In this document: piece by piece, positions 1 through 10,020 of the stretch
How positions within the stretch are numbered: the stretch's first letter is position 1
How the letters are laid out: each line of letters starts with the position of its first letter
NCBI GenBank assembly: GCA_008360955.1
Contig: LUCM01002934.1
Span: forward strand, 178,834 to 242,833
Direction of reading: 5' to 3'
Source of the DNA: Fasciolopsis buskii
Lineage: Eukaryota > Platyhelminthes > Trematoda > Plagiorchiida > Fasciolidae
Length of the DNA stretch: 64,000 bases
Program-made: the position numbers and the translations under genes
The notes under the pieces: generated by a model
Database searches by the model: none
Told to the model about the DNA's origin: nothing
The model's input: only the letters and a program-made list of their open reading frames with translations

Positions 1-111
1 CCACGGGAAGCCAGTACAGAAGGAGCCTTCTCCTGACCACACGAAGATACCCAATAAGCAGGTTCGCCTCAACCCTCGTGCGACGCTCCCACAGATCGGT
101 TAAGTCCGGCC

Positions 112-546
112 TCATCTTCGGGCGGCCCTAAGGTGAAGATCACGTTCCAGCCGGATTTGTTTATTTTTGAGACGATACGAATGACGAGCCCGATTGGTCT
201 GCTCAACTGAGGTCAAAACAAATTTAAAAGAGCGATGGGTACCGTCGTCGTGGATTGTGCCGAGGCGAGAGGCAGATGTCACGAGGGGTCTCTTCAACTC
301 CAAATGTTCCGCTGTAAAAAAAATTTTGAAAACTGTCCGTAGTTGCGACAGATCTCTCTCAAGACGCTCCTGAGGTATGGAAGAAGATTCGATTATTTTT
401 AAGCCGTAAAAATTGTGGCTTGGTATGAACAGAACACTTTTACCCTGGATGACCGCGACAGGCGAATTACCTGGCTCATTCCTCGCAGTGGCATGTAGTG
501 GACCCGCAGGGGTATCAACGCTCAATGGTCTCCTATTTTGCGTCAC
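112..546 (-). pseudogene. Possible LINE ORF1-like fragment
   Basis: An open frame of 144 codons. Its second half has the R-L-G-T-I-H-D-D-G-T, F-K-F-V-L-T-S-V-E-Q and I-R-L-E-R-D-L pattern seen in RNA-recognition-like ORF1 proteins of CR1/L2-type elements. There is a helical stretch before it (E-R-L-E-R-D-L-S-Q-L). No knuckle or RT is linked to it. The assignment is by general pattern only, and the frame may also be an isolated fragment of something else. Confidence 0.45.
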
Positions 547-1039
547 TTAACCGTTTCGCATCTGCCGACTTCCAAAACTTTCGGTTTGATTGGCAGCAGC
601 TTTCGCGAGTGAGGAGGCGCTGTGTCGAATGATAATTTCCTGAACCGAAGGAAACAGATCAACAGTTTTGCACTATAAAGCGGGAGCAGGTGGTACAAGT
701 GTTAGACTACTTAAATACACAACAATTTGAGTAGACAAATCTTATAAAATTTGCCGTGCACGCCATCAGAGCAGTTTAAAGCTTTGGGGTTGCGTTGGCG
801 CTGGCAAGATTTACCCGTGGAGAGTTTATGCCCGATGTGCAGGAAACCAAAGTTTTCATTATGTGATTCTTGAATTGAGGACAGCTCCGGGACCACCATA
901 GGGTCGTAAATACGGCAATCAGAACTAAAACACACCAACACCGGAGACGGACATACCTGGCGTAACGCAGTCAGCTCCAGATGCCTAACCTTGCGCCGAG
1001 AGCATCAGACGCCGTCGACATTGGTCCTGGTGAAGCCAT
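547..1039. other. No feature recognised
   Basis: Short open frames only; no motif or repeat matching the rest of the window. Confidence 0.5.
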
Positions 1040-1905
1040 TCTTATGAAAAGTCCAACGGCACTTCACAGGGGTGATCGCAGAATCGGAAACCTCCGCAAG
1101 CAAGAGACGTCAGGATATTAGTGAGGGCGGACGTCAAATGTCGGAAGTTAGTCAAGGTGGCATGGCATGCTATACTCCAATTTAAGAGAACCGTGGGATC
1201 TAGGACGCTTAACGTTCTTTTGCTGCTGTTTAAGGCATTTGTCCGACCGCACTTGGAATACTGTGTCTAGACATGGCGACCGTGTTTGGTAAGAGATAAG
1301 AAAGTGCGGGAACAGGTTTAACGTGATCTTACATTTCGGTTTGCGCATTTGAGGCACGTTGAATATGAGCAGAGGCTGAGGACGCTTGGCTTGTACCCCC
1401 TGGAAAGACGCAGGAAAAGAGGTGACTTAATACAGGCCTTCAAGATCATTAAGTGTCTGGCCGAGATATGGGGTCATCGGGTCACCCCATTCCAGAAGAC
1501 GGGGAACGATGCAGCAAGGTGGAACGGGGAAACAGTTGTGCGAGAACACGTATCCACGGGTTTGAGAAGCAAGTTGTTTGCCATACGAGTGGTGAATGAC
1601 TGGAATACGTTACCGGAGGAAGTGGCCGAGGTGGGATCAGTGCGCGAATTCAAATGGAGGTTAGACAATCTATGGCTATCTGTGTTCAGAGGGGACAACA
1701 TGTGAATAGTGGAGCTGAGGCGATGGTTGAGAGGAAAGTATCTCATTAGTTGTTCCCTCTGTTTTAAAAACCCAAAACGATGTTCCACCCTCCTGTTGCC
1801 CAACCATTGTCTTATCCAAGGATCTGTCGGTGCAAGAACTTGGACTATCACGCATCTTGTCGCACAGTCCTGCAATCTAACTGGAACTGAAACTGGAGTA
1901 AGGGC
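1040..1905 (+). mobile_element. CR1-B 3' end, young copy
   Basis: The 3' terminal part of a CR1-type element. Its open frame 1349-1705 encodes the C-terminal region after the RT (Y-E-Q-R-L-R-T-L-G-L-Y-P-L then V-V-N-D-W-N-T-L-P-E-E). The copy is almost identical to 45,690-46,490 but has a short deletion near 1,140. It ends with an A-A-C-T-G-G-type short repeat (1,879-1,902) rather than poly(A), as is usual for CR1 and L2 elements. The 5' truncation is typical of incomplete reverse transcription. Confidence 0.8.
1349..1705 (+). pseudogene. CR1-B ORF2 C-terminal region
   Basis: An open frame of 118 codons equal in length and almost equal in sequence to 45,938-46,294. It covers the segment downstream of the RT thumb in CR1 elements, rich in Arg (E-R-R-R-K-R-G-D-L-I-Q-A-F-K). 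It cannot be expressed on its own as an active enzyme because the RT is absent. Confidence 0.7.
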
Positions 1906-2649
1906 AATAACATATTAAGAGAAACTGCAGTCCTTGCATTGTACTCACCAGGCCTCATGCTGCCCATAGGTGACCGCATTGTTACCTTCAAGCTACTGAG
2001 GGGTATGTCAAAAACAGATGGCTCCCTATCCACTTCGAATAAAAACCCATCTTCCCCTTCCGTTAAACAGCATGAAGTTAAAAGCACTTGGAGCCCTGGG
2101 AGGCATTAGGTTTACATCCTTCTCACGTAAAACGGCTAACGCGTGGGAAAAATGCTGCAGAAATCGATATCCGTCGTCAATGTTACGCCGCCACTCTGTG
2201 TTTGGCAGGGCATGGCCGACGTTGTTTTCAAACCTGACATGAAGTTGATCCTTTCCCTATATCATGCGTCCTCTTATTCCTCAGGATATACCACGCTGTT
2301 GTATGTTCAGCTTTTAACAACCCCTTTGCCTTTAATTCATCAGTCGATTCGAATGACAGAGCAACTTTTCCCGTTGCCTCTTTCTCGTGTGCCACCACTG
2401 CGTTTTGGCCATCAAAATTTCCGACATTGATTCTCCGCAAAGACGATTTCAAAATCCGAGAACGAAAAATTTGCGATCAAAGCTCAATGGAATACTAAGG
2501 CTGACTTTCACAAGAACATGGACCGTCAATTTCGGCTCAAGCCACAAGCCCCGCAATCCGATCTGAACTAGCCTAACCTGACCTGACAACGGGAGGATGG
2601 AAGCCCTCTTCAATACCTATTGCTAAAGTTAGAATATCTACCTGCAATA
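1906..2649. other. No feature recognised
   Basis: Lies between the CR1-B tail and R1 copy 1. Overlapping short frames without motifs. Confidence 0.5.
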
Positions 2650-2930
2650 CCGGCTGTCCTATCGCGGATCTCGTATTCCGTTTGCTGCTGTTAACCTTTG
2701 TGACCACCTGTGAGTCACTCTTACTCGGCTCTGTAAGACTGCAATACTGGCAGCACTGACAGCTGACCGGTACAAGGTAGGGTCAGAAGCGGTAGCAGAA
2801 TGAGTACTTTTTGACAGCAGCACGAGTGGGGCGTGCGTGACCAACGCTCAGGTGGCGACTGCCCCGGGCGGCCAGCGTCATTCAGGCAAACTATCCGGAG
2901 GAACAACTCCATGTTCTGCTACAGCAGCCC
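2650..2930 (+). repeat. R1 dispersed repeat, copy 1
   Basis: About 280 bp shared with 16,450-16,735 and 46,865-47,150, and in part with 5,955-6,110. Conserved words include CGTATT(A/C)CGTTTG, TTAACC, GTGACCAC or GTGGCCAC, GTGGCGRC and GGAACAA(A)TCCA. It lies beyond the 3' side of the gypsy pol (minus sense), so it may be part of that element's long terminal repeat or UTR. Confidence 0.6.
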
Positions 2931-3127
2931 CCTCCTAGAAGATCGTCGGAGGAGAACTTCGATCGCGAGCACAGAACAAGCCGGAAACTGGCGGATTTCT
3001 CGGGGCCCCGGCATCGATCGCCAATAGGACAATGTGCCCTTTTGGGTGGTCCCGCAGGGGTTAGTCGTTGGGAGCTGACTCAACTTGAAATACGCCATTA
3101 GGAGGTCAATGGAGAATGTGTGATCCA

Positions 3128-3205
3128 CCTTCCTAGCTGCGCCCGCGCACCTCTGCAGCCGAGCTGCCCTCCCGATGTGCGCCGGTCAAAGCGGCGATTG
3201 CCTTC
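3128..3205 (+). repeat. R2 short repeat, copy 1
   Basis: A GC-rich block with CTGCAGCCGAGCTGCCC and GTGCGCCGGTCAAAGCGG, matching 26,555-26,635 (+) and, inverted, 9,935-10,020. It lies just past the 3' end of the gypsy integrase remnant. Confidence 0.5.
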
Positions 3206-3639
3206 CAAACCCATAAGTCTAACTCTCGTCCAGAATATTCGCCAGACGGAGCTGAAGACGACTGTCTGAAATTTTTCTTCTCTTCGTCCACTGGTACGTG
3301 CATGTTGTCAACCATGTGAACGATGGTTGTCGCTCCGGAGTCAGTGGAGTCGACTCGGTTCTAGAGGTTCTTCTAAGAGATGGTAGAGCAAAAACTTGTG
3401 GAAACGGAGCTTGTGTGTACCGGTGGATGTTGGACTTGGTGGCGGGCACTTAACAGCAGTTGGTGCTTCCCTTGTCTGTGTCACATGGGGCACCATTTCT
3501 ATGGGGGCAGAAATTCCTCCGAAAACCCTTTTCCTGTTAAGTACGGATATGCACTTGCAACAAGAGAGTATTCAATCATCGATTGTGAAAATGGTAACAA
3601 AATCAGAGAAACAAACGAGTGGCCACAAATCGCAGATTT

Positions 3640-4720
3640 TTGGTTGATAGTGGAATCATTACACCATAAAGTTAGCTTGCGAGAGATGGACATTTGTTCT
3701 AATACGCTTACAACCAAGTGTTTTTATCCAGTTTGAAAACGCCCGTAGAAATGTGAATCCGGGTCGGTGCTCATTACAGTAGTGCAACCAAATATGCTTA
3801 ACTAACCTGCCAAGGAGGCTTTCGCGGCCTTTTCTAACGTACCGCAGGGAATTGGTGTGGCCTGTGGCCAACGAGTGAAGCGGTCTACACAGGTTAGGTT
3901 TTTTATCTTTTACTTCCTTTATTAATGATTTTCTCATGCACATCACTCTTCAGGAAAGGGCAGTGGTCAGCAAAGGGCTGCCAACTATGTAGATGCAGTC
4001 GTGAGGTGGCGAGAGGGGACCTACGAGCTCAACATTTGCGTGGTGAAAACGTGTCTCGGGTTTGGGGAAAGAAGCCTCGTTATGTCCATGGAATTTCGCT
4101 CTCTGGTACTGAATGCAGGCGCAGGACCACCGACGCGCGTTGCGTTTAACGTTTACCCACAAAAAACATTGGGTCTCTAGCCTCACCGAAGCAGCCACAC
4201 TCGGGTGGTCGAGGTTGTGTGACGCATAAAATGTGGAATAACGGTGAGCTGCTGGCGCCGCCGACGTTGGAAGACCTCGCGATAAGTCGCAAATGATTGT
4301 AGTCTGCGACGGTGTGATAGGTACGATCGTTAATTTTAAGGAGCGGTCTCGTCGAAGTCTGTCGATATCAGAATCCATCATGCGGGATTGTGCCTTTGCA
4401 TGGAGATCGGTAAGTCCTGTTGGATACAAACGAGAGTGGTGCATACGAGAAAGTGCATCATCGGCGGAGTTATCTACCCCAGGGACATGTCGTATGTCCG
4501 CAGTGGACTGTGAATCATGGCCAAATTGGCAGATCTCGCGCGGCGAGCATCGATTAGAAAGCGAAAGAAAGGCATATACCACCAGTTTTTGATCTGCGAA
4601 CACCTTGAATGGGCGATCCTTTAATTCGGGCCTGAAGTGCCAGACAGCTAGGTAAACGGCAAGAAACGTGCTGTGTCTAGACTTTGCTGGCTGTAGGCAC
4701 GTAGATTAGAATGCTAAATG
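3640..4720 (-). pseudogene. Gypsy RNase H and integrase, split by a SINE insertion
   Basis: RNase H end: D-R-P-F-K-V-F-A-D-Q-K-L-V-V-Y, then I-R-H-V-P-G-V-D-N-S-A-D-D-A-L-S-R-M. Integrase zinc finger: H-N-L-D-H then C-A-C-I-Q-Y, where the last Cys of the C-x-x-C pair is Tyr. Core: N-V-E-L-V-G-P-L, with Glu where the first catalytic Asp belongs. After the SINE (3,896-4,000) the core resumes as C-V-D-R-F-T-R-W-P-Q-A at about 3,890-3,855, later S-T-D-P-D-S-H-F (second Asp). The frame changes again to give L-G-C-K-R-I-R-T. The missing metal ligand and catalytic residue show it is inactive. Confidence 0.75.
3896..4000 (-). mobile_element. SINE tail inserted in the gypsy integrase
   Basis: About 105 bp matching the body and tail of the tRNA-derived SINE at 17.9-18.1 kb on the same strand: TTGGCAGCC, then a CCT...GAG block, GATGT-CAT, and an A+T-rich ATTAATAAA...AAAGATAAA tail. 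The tRNA-like head is missing, so it is a 5'-truncated copy. It sits between C-I-Y-I and C-V-D-R-F-T-R-W-P of the integrase, exactly where that reading is interrupted. A target-site duplication is not clear. Confidence 0.65.
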
Positions 4721-5139
4721 CTTTCGAAAACCCACGGTGTACTGTCAAAATGCGGCGTCGCCTGCCGTGTTTCAGGAACCGGTTATCAGAGATATAAGTG
4801 AGAAAGGGTCGGGATGTGAATGGCGCTATTTTAGTGATTGCGTTCTTAATGAAATGAACGCCTTTTTCGCAGCCTCAGGGAACACAAATTAATGCTTAAC
4901 CCCCTGTGACAGGCCTAAGAATGGAGAGATTATTCCTGCACAATTGGGGACAAATGCCAATAGAAGCAAGCCAGGTAGAAAAATTGCCATAAATGTTGAT
5001 TTAATGAGACCCTGGGTAGTCTCAAATAGCAGTGATCTTATCCAGCAATTAAACTGTGCCTGGAGAAGAGACGATATGCCCCGGGAATATGACGCTAGGC
5101 TATGCAAGCTTACATTTTGAAGTGGTTTTGGTTGCGCCA

Positions 5140-5950
5140 TGTTTTCTAGAGGCGATTAAAGAAAGCACGTAGGTGATCGAAGTGTCGACCCTTCAAGTGG
5201 CTCGCAAATAGGATGTCGTCTAGGTACATATTCATATTATCTAAACCGCCTGTTACCCCGTGCATGAACCTTTAGAAAGTTTGAGCAGCTTTGCTGAGAC
5301 CGAAGGGCATCCCCCCGAAATTGAACAGTCCAAAAGTTAGTGTTACCTCCGTTTTTCGTATGTCTGCCTCCTATACGGGGATTTGATTGCATGCTGAAAC
5401 TACTTCTGTGCGGCTGAAGATCCTGCAAATGGACAGCTACGAAATGAGGTCCTGTATTTGAGGAATCGAGCACTTATCAGGAACTGTGCCACTGTTAAGT
5501 GCTCTGTAGGCCCCGCGTGGTCGTCAGTCACTACCGGACCCAAGGACCACGTGGAGAGGAGAGGCTCAAGGGTTACTGGAAGTTCGGATGATGCCCAGTT
5601 CCAACTTTTGGTCGAATTCTGCCCTGGCCAGGCTATACTTTTCAGGAGCTAGGCGACATAGTCGACTAAAAGGTAGGTGTCCTGTAGTCTCTATGTCGTG
5701 GGCTACCTTGGCAGTTACGGCAGGAAGCGGAACGGTGCGCTGCAGTGTGCCCGGGTAGTCGCACAGTAGCCCGCTGCATATGTCTTGGACTGGCGTCTTA
5801 GCGTACTAGTGTGCAATTTGGTCGACGAAGGCGTGCAAGCCGGCCAAAGTCAGCGACGATTGAGGGTCTACTATTTCCCTGTGCTGAACATCGACTAGCA
5901 GGTGTAAATGCCGGAGGAAACCTATGCCAGTAATAGGAAAAAACAGTCGG
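5140..5950 (-). pseudogene. Gypsy protease end and reverse transcriptase
   Basis: Protease end: I-T-G-I-G-F-L-R-H-L-H-L-L-V-D-V-Q-H-R. RT entry: A-E-F-D-Q-K-L-E-L-G-I-I-R, with S-N-P-stop-A-S-P-L-H-V-V, where the family has Trp (TGA here). RT core: F-G-L-F-N-F-G-G-M-P-F-G-L-S-K-A-A-Q-T-F at about 5,350-5,275. The catalytic Y-L-D-D is at 5,215-5,226, followed by I-L-F-A-S. The template-copying motif survives, but the frame is broken several times, including TAA after A-Q-T-F. Confidence 0.75.
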
Positions 5951-5954
5951 AAGC

Positions 5955-6110
5955 GGTGGCAGGTTGAGCACATTTTGACGAGCGCGCGAGTGGGGCGTGC
6001 GAGAACAATGCGCAGTTGGCGGCTGCGCTGGGCATTCAACGTTCGATCAAGCAAGCGATCCGGAGGAATAAATCCGTCCTCCGCTACGGGCTCCGACTCT
6101 CCCATCATCT
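5955..6110 (+). repeat. R1 dispersed repeat, copy 2 (partial)
   Basis: Matches the right half of R1 (from GTCGGAAGCGGTGGCAGGTT through GGAGGAATAAATCCG). On its left it fuses directly to the truncated gypsy protease, and on its right to the 3' UTR of the old CR1-B copy. Confidence 0.6.
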
Positions 6111-6114
6111 TTAT

Positions 6115-6870
6115 AGGGGGAAGCTAATGAGATGTCTTCCCCTTGAAAATCCTCCCCAGCCCTACAACTCACACACTGTCGTCTCCAAGCACAGGCAACC
6201 ACACCCTCTCTGGCCTCCCTCTGAATTCACCCACTGGACTCACCTCCACCGTTTCCTCTGGAAGCCTGCTCCAGAAATTCACCACTCGTATGCTACTGGA
6301 TGTGGTACTCAACCCCTTAGTTGCAAGCTCTCCTGCAATGGTTTTCCCTTTACCTCTTTATGTTTTGTTCTCCCTTATCTGGAATAATGCATCACGGTGA
6401 CCCCTTAAATCGCTCAGCCCCTCAATTTTCTTGAGGGTCCGCATTAGATCACTTATTTCCCTACATCTCTCTAAGGAAGACAACTCGAGTGCTTTCAGCC
6501 GCTGCTCGTATCCCATGTGCCCCAGCTGGTCAAGCCAGTGTGTGAAACCACCGTATCCGTTCGGGCACTTTCAGATTTGTTGACAAGTAGGGCTTCCATG
6601 CCTGGGCACAACGCTCTTGGCGCGGTCGAGTTACCGCCCTGAACGGCGGCGAAAGAACCTTGAGCTTCCTGGATCCAGTGGGCCTCTCAAGTTCGCGTAA
6701 GGCTCACCATATCCTCTTAGCGGCGTTCTGAAATCGCAGACCAGTTTTGAAATACGCATTCACCGATATCTCGAGGTCTCTTGCTCGTTCCATAGTGACC
6801 TACTACCCGGGATGTCCCCTGTGGTCAGCAGAGTTAGCTTTTACTTCCAGGAGACGGCGATAGCTGCCAT
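6115..6870 (-). mobile_element. CR1-B 3' fragment, old copy
   Basis: Minus-strand reading gives G-Y-E-Q-R-L-K-A-L-E, S-I-R-V-V-N-F-W-S-R-L-P-E-E and further upstream A-R-D-L-E-I-S-V-N and G-S-R-K-L-K-V-L, all colinear with the CR1-B copies at 1.0-1.9 and 45.7-46.5 kb. The 3' UTR matches up to the motif ATCTCATTAG at about 6,125, where sequence breaks off at the R1 repeat copy next to the gypsy element. Several stops show long decay. Confidence 0.7.
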
Positions 6871-7099
6871 CACAGGACGTGAGAAAACCAAACAATATAG
6901 ATTTCAGCACCGCTGCCATTAATTCATTCACCCTTGACAGTCAGCCAGAAAAATTATTAGCCACTTTCGTCCACGAAGGCAGTTTCCTCTGAGGATGAAT
7001 GTAAAGACGATGGCTCAAATTACCATTTACCGTGAAGCCATTATCCTTCTCTAGGCAGAACCCCCTCACTCAACCGATGTTGCACCCTCCCAAATAAGG

Positions 7100-9600
7100 G
7101 TGGTCACAAATGAGGAGCAGAAGCATTTTAAAAAGGTATCCCCAGTTATCATTGTTTCCACCAAATACTCGTTCTATATTAGTAAAAATGCAACCTCTTC
7201 TTCTCTAAGCACTCTCCGCAAAGCACGGTTTCCTAATAATTACCGGTGCTTGGCTCAGCGACGGCACATCAGTTGATGCATTTGCCGTCTCTGAGTTTCA
7301 ATAATTCAGGAAATGCTTTCCTCCCAAGCATAGAGGCCACTGATTTGTGCATGTCCACAGTTTAATGCCGGCATCATTGTTCCAGGGTCCCCAGTTAAAT
7401 TGCGTCCAAGATGTCATATGGCGTGGGGCTGATGTCGTTCGCGAAATCCTCCTGGTGAGATGCGCACATCGTCCAACAGGCCCCTGTCGGAATGATTTCC
7501 TGTTTTTAACTGACGTAGCTAACTACACTTCTACCAAACCAGGTCCCAAATTCGTGGGATACTTCAGTGTCTTAGGCATTTGGCTGTCCGGCTTGACTGC
7601 TGCTAGCCGCTTACTCCCTTTTGTGACGACATCCAGCAAGGAGGATCAATACAGTAAGTAACCGGCCCGACAAAACCCGCAATATTCTGAACCTAATTTT
7701 TGTGATAGACTTAATGCATGTCCGCACGTCCATTGAAAATATTTTCCCTGTATTCCATCACCTGGCCGTCAGCTGCACATTCGAAAGTAGCAACTCCGAT
7801 CTCTAGGCCCAAATTTGAGGCAAACTGGGAGCGCCTGACAATTCTGCTTCGCAGTTGTAATTGGAACTCCTTTATTCTTTTGGAGTGAGATGCAATTGGC
7901 GAAAGAGAAAGCTTTACTCATTTTTGCGCTAAAGCCTCGATTGTATGATGTCAGCGCATATTCATTGGACGCCCACCGAAAGGATCACCCATGTCCGATT
8001 AAGTTGCAAATTAGCAGAATTTCGGAAACTACCTCAGAACCACGGAATTTTTTTCTGCGAACCTGTCAAAACAATCAAAAACGATGATATAACCCCCCAC
8101 AATCTCTCGGCCAGCCCAACCCACAAGTAGCTCTGGCGCTACTAAGGAAATCAAGAGCCAATCACATCAGGCTCTCGGCTACTCCCATCAACCACCTCAC
8201 CTAAAGCAGCATGTACCTTGACAACGCTCAAGAAACCCCTAAGGAATTTGGCAGCTTCTTTGCCTCATCCCTAACAACTGTAAGCAACTTTCAAACATTG
8301 TATCCATCATGCCTGACTTCGTAAATACGCTCTGCGGTCTTTTCTTACCGGGAGGATAGACCCGTTGCTGGAAAAAGCAAAAGACGGCTACCGCCCTGCA
8401 TCAGAATCTTTACCTTCAGCTGACTTTACGTTAGATGAGTTGATATTTCGGCAATATTGTATTATATATTCAACCTCTCTGCCAAATGCGGTACGTTTTC
8501 CCCCCTCAATGGAAACATCTACCATAGTCTCCATACACAAGAAATGCACAGGGGCCAAACCGGCAAATTATAGATCGATCAAATATACTTCATTGTCTCT
8601 AGAACCCTGGACCACTTGATTAAAATGCACCCATGGTATATCTTAGAACGCAAACTTGTAAACGTCGGTCAGGATAATTTTCTTCAAAAAGATACCGCTC
8701 CACGTGTAGGTTTGACTGTCTATGTACAGTCAGAGCGGCTGCGGGCGCCGGAAAGTCGGTGATGGTATTCTGTTCGGATATGAGAAAAGCCGTAGGCTGA
8801 TAAACAAGACCAAATCCTATGGGCTCATCGACTCTGTACTGTCGTAGCTTACGTTATGACCTTCATCCAAAAACAATTATTGCAAGTAGATTGCCTCGAC
8901 TCCCACTCCAGGCCAGTAAGCAATAGCGTAATCCAAGGTTGTGTACCAGGCCCCCTGCTGTTTCTTTTTGTACTTAAATTTTCTTCAACATTGACAAAAA
9001 CGGGGTTCCTTGCCAGCCACCGGTGACATCAAAATGGCTTACACATTTCAGCCGAGGCTCCACACTCTACTGTCGCCGAAACAACCAAGGACTTACTGTC
9101 TCACTTAGGCCAACGAATGATTGATGATCATCATCCATGATTTATCTCTGTGCAAATGACTTTGGCTCACTGGAATCAAATTGGTTTCGCGCGAACCCAA
9201 AACGACTCCCATTAAACAAAGCTGAGTCAACATCCTGGAGTCCATTATTTACTTTTCATCAACATATCATTTTAGACACTTCGGATCTCACATTTTCACC
9301 GTGAACATGGAATCCCACGTGTCTTATTTTCTTCCCTTAGCAACCCTTTCCACTTACCATACCTGCTAGTCCCCACCGTTTCTTGTTTTTGAGACACGAT
9401 ATAATAAAGTAGAATATAATCCGTGATTTCGGCTCTCTGAAGTTACTCAGCCACCAGTGCATCTGCCTTCCTTAGCTCGTTTATTGTTTATATCTACAGC
9501 AGCGGTTCACTGACCGTCCTACTAAATACCGGTTCATTTCCCTTTATTCATAGGCGTAGACGATCCACACACCAAACTACCCTGTCCATCTATCGATACA
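7100..9600 (+). mobile_element. CR1-A copy, heavily decayed
   Basis: Plus-strand relative of the 27-32 kb element. The endonuclease part is readable at 7,347-7,660 (S-L-F-Q then N-C-V-Q-D-V-I-W), aligning with the minus-strand copy, and around 7,680-7,780 (R-N-I-L-N-L-I-F-V-I-D-L). The RT start is near 8,519-8,585 (T-I-V-S-I-H-K-K, then A-N-Y-R-S-I). Its central motif is near 8,920-8,965 (V-I-Q-G-C-V-P-G-P-L-L-F-L-F). The region after it, including the FADD segment, is missing. The 3' UTR from about 9,330 to 9,590 matches the other copy base for base in blocks. Many stops and frameshifts make it inactive. Confidence 0.7.
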
Positions 9601-9934
9601 CGCCCCAGAATAAAAGCCCCGGATTGCTCAGAACTTTAGCCACCATCCATATATTTTGGGTTGCACCACACGTTCTAATAACTTCCTTTCCTGAGCCGTT
9701 CGTAACATTGATCGCTTCTTAAACGCTGCTGGCAGCTAGGCCAGACAGCCGCCCGTTTTTTGCAGACAGTTTGGTTCTGATTAGTTGTAAGTATTCACTT
9801 CATGCTCCGGTTACCGCGGTTTTGGCTCGCCTCTGGTTATATACTCCTGGAAAACTGATGTCTCGCTTCTCCTGCCTTCACCATATTGGCATCCCCTCCT
9901 TTACATTCCCTGCAGAGCAGCGTTACTACAATAG

Positions 9935-10020
9935 TGCAAGGCGCGGTCAGATCCAACGCCTTGGTGGGAGCACATCGAGAGGGCATCCCGGCTGCAGCGG
10001 TGTGAGAGTGCAGAAAGGTT
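9935..10020 (-). repeat. R2 short repeat, copy 2
   Basis: Minus-strand copy of R2: GCTGCAGCCGGGATGCCCTC, then AAGGCGTTGGATCTGACCGC. It aligns with the 3.1 and 26.6 kb blocks over about 80 bases. Confidence 0.45.

Larger units (their letters stand above)
3130..5950 (-). mobile_element. Ty3/gypsy (CsRn1-like) retrotransposon pol, decayed
   Basis: Minus-strand order: end of the protease (about 5,950-5,860), RT (about 5,650-5,140), RNase H and integrase (about 4,720-3,640) and a C-terminal remnant to about 3,130. Wording of the motifs is closest to the CsRn1 group of fluke elements. No gag zinc knuckle was found; the protease start is lost where it joins the R1 repeat. Paired long terminal repeats were not proven, although R1 copies lie on both sides (2,650-2,930 and 5,955-6,110). 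A SINE tail interrupts the integrase. Stops and frameshifts throughout make it inactive. Confidence 0.8.
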
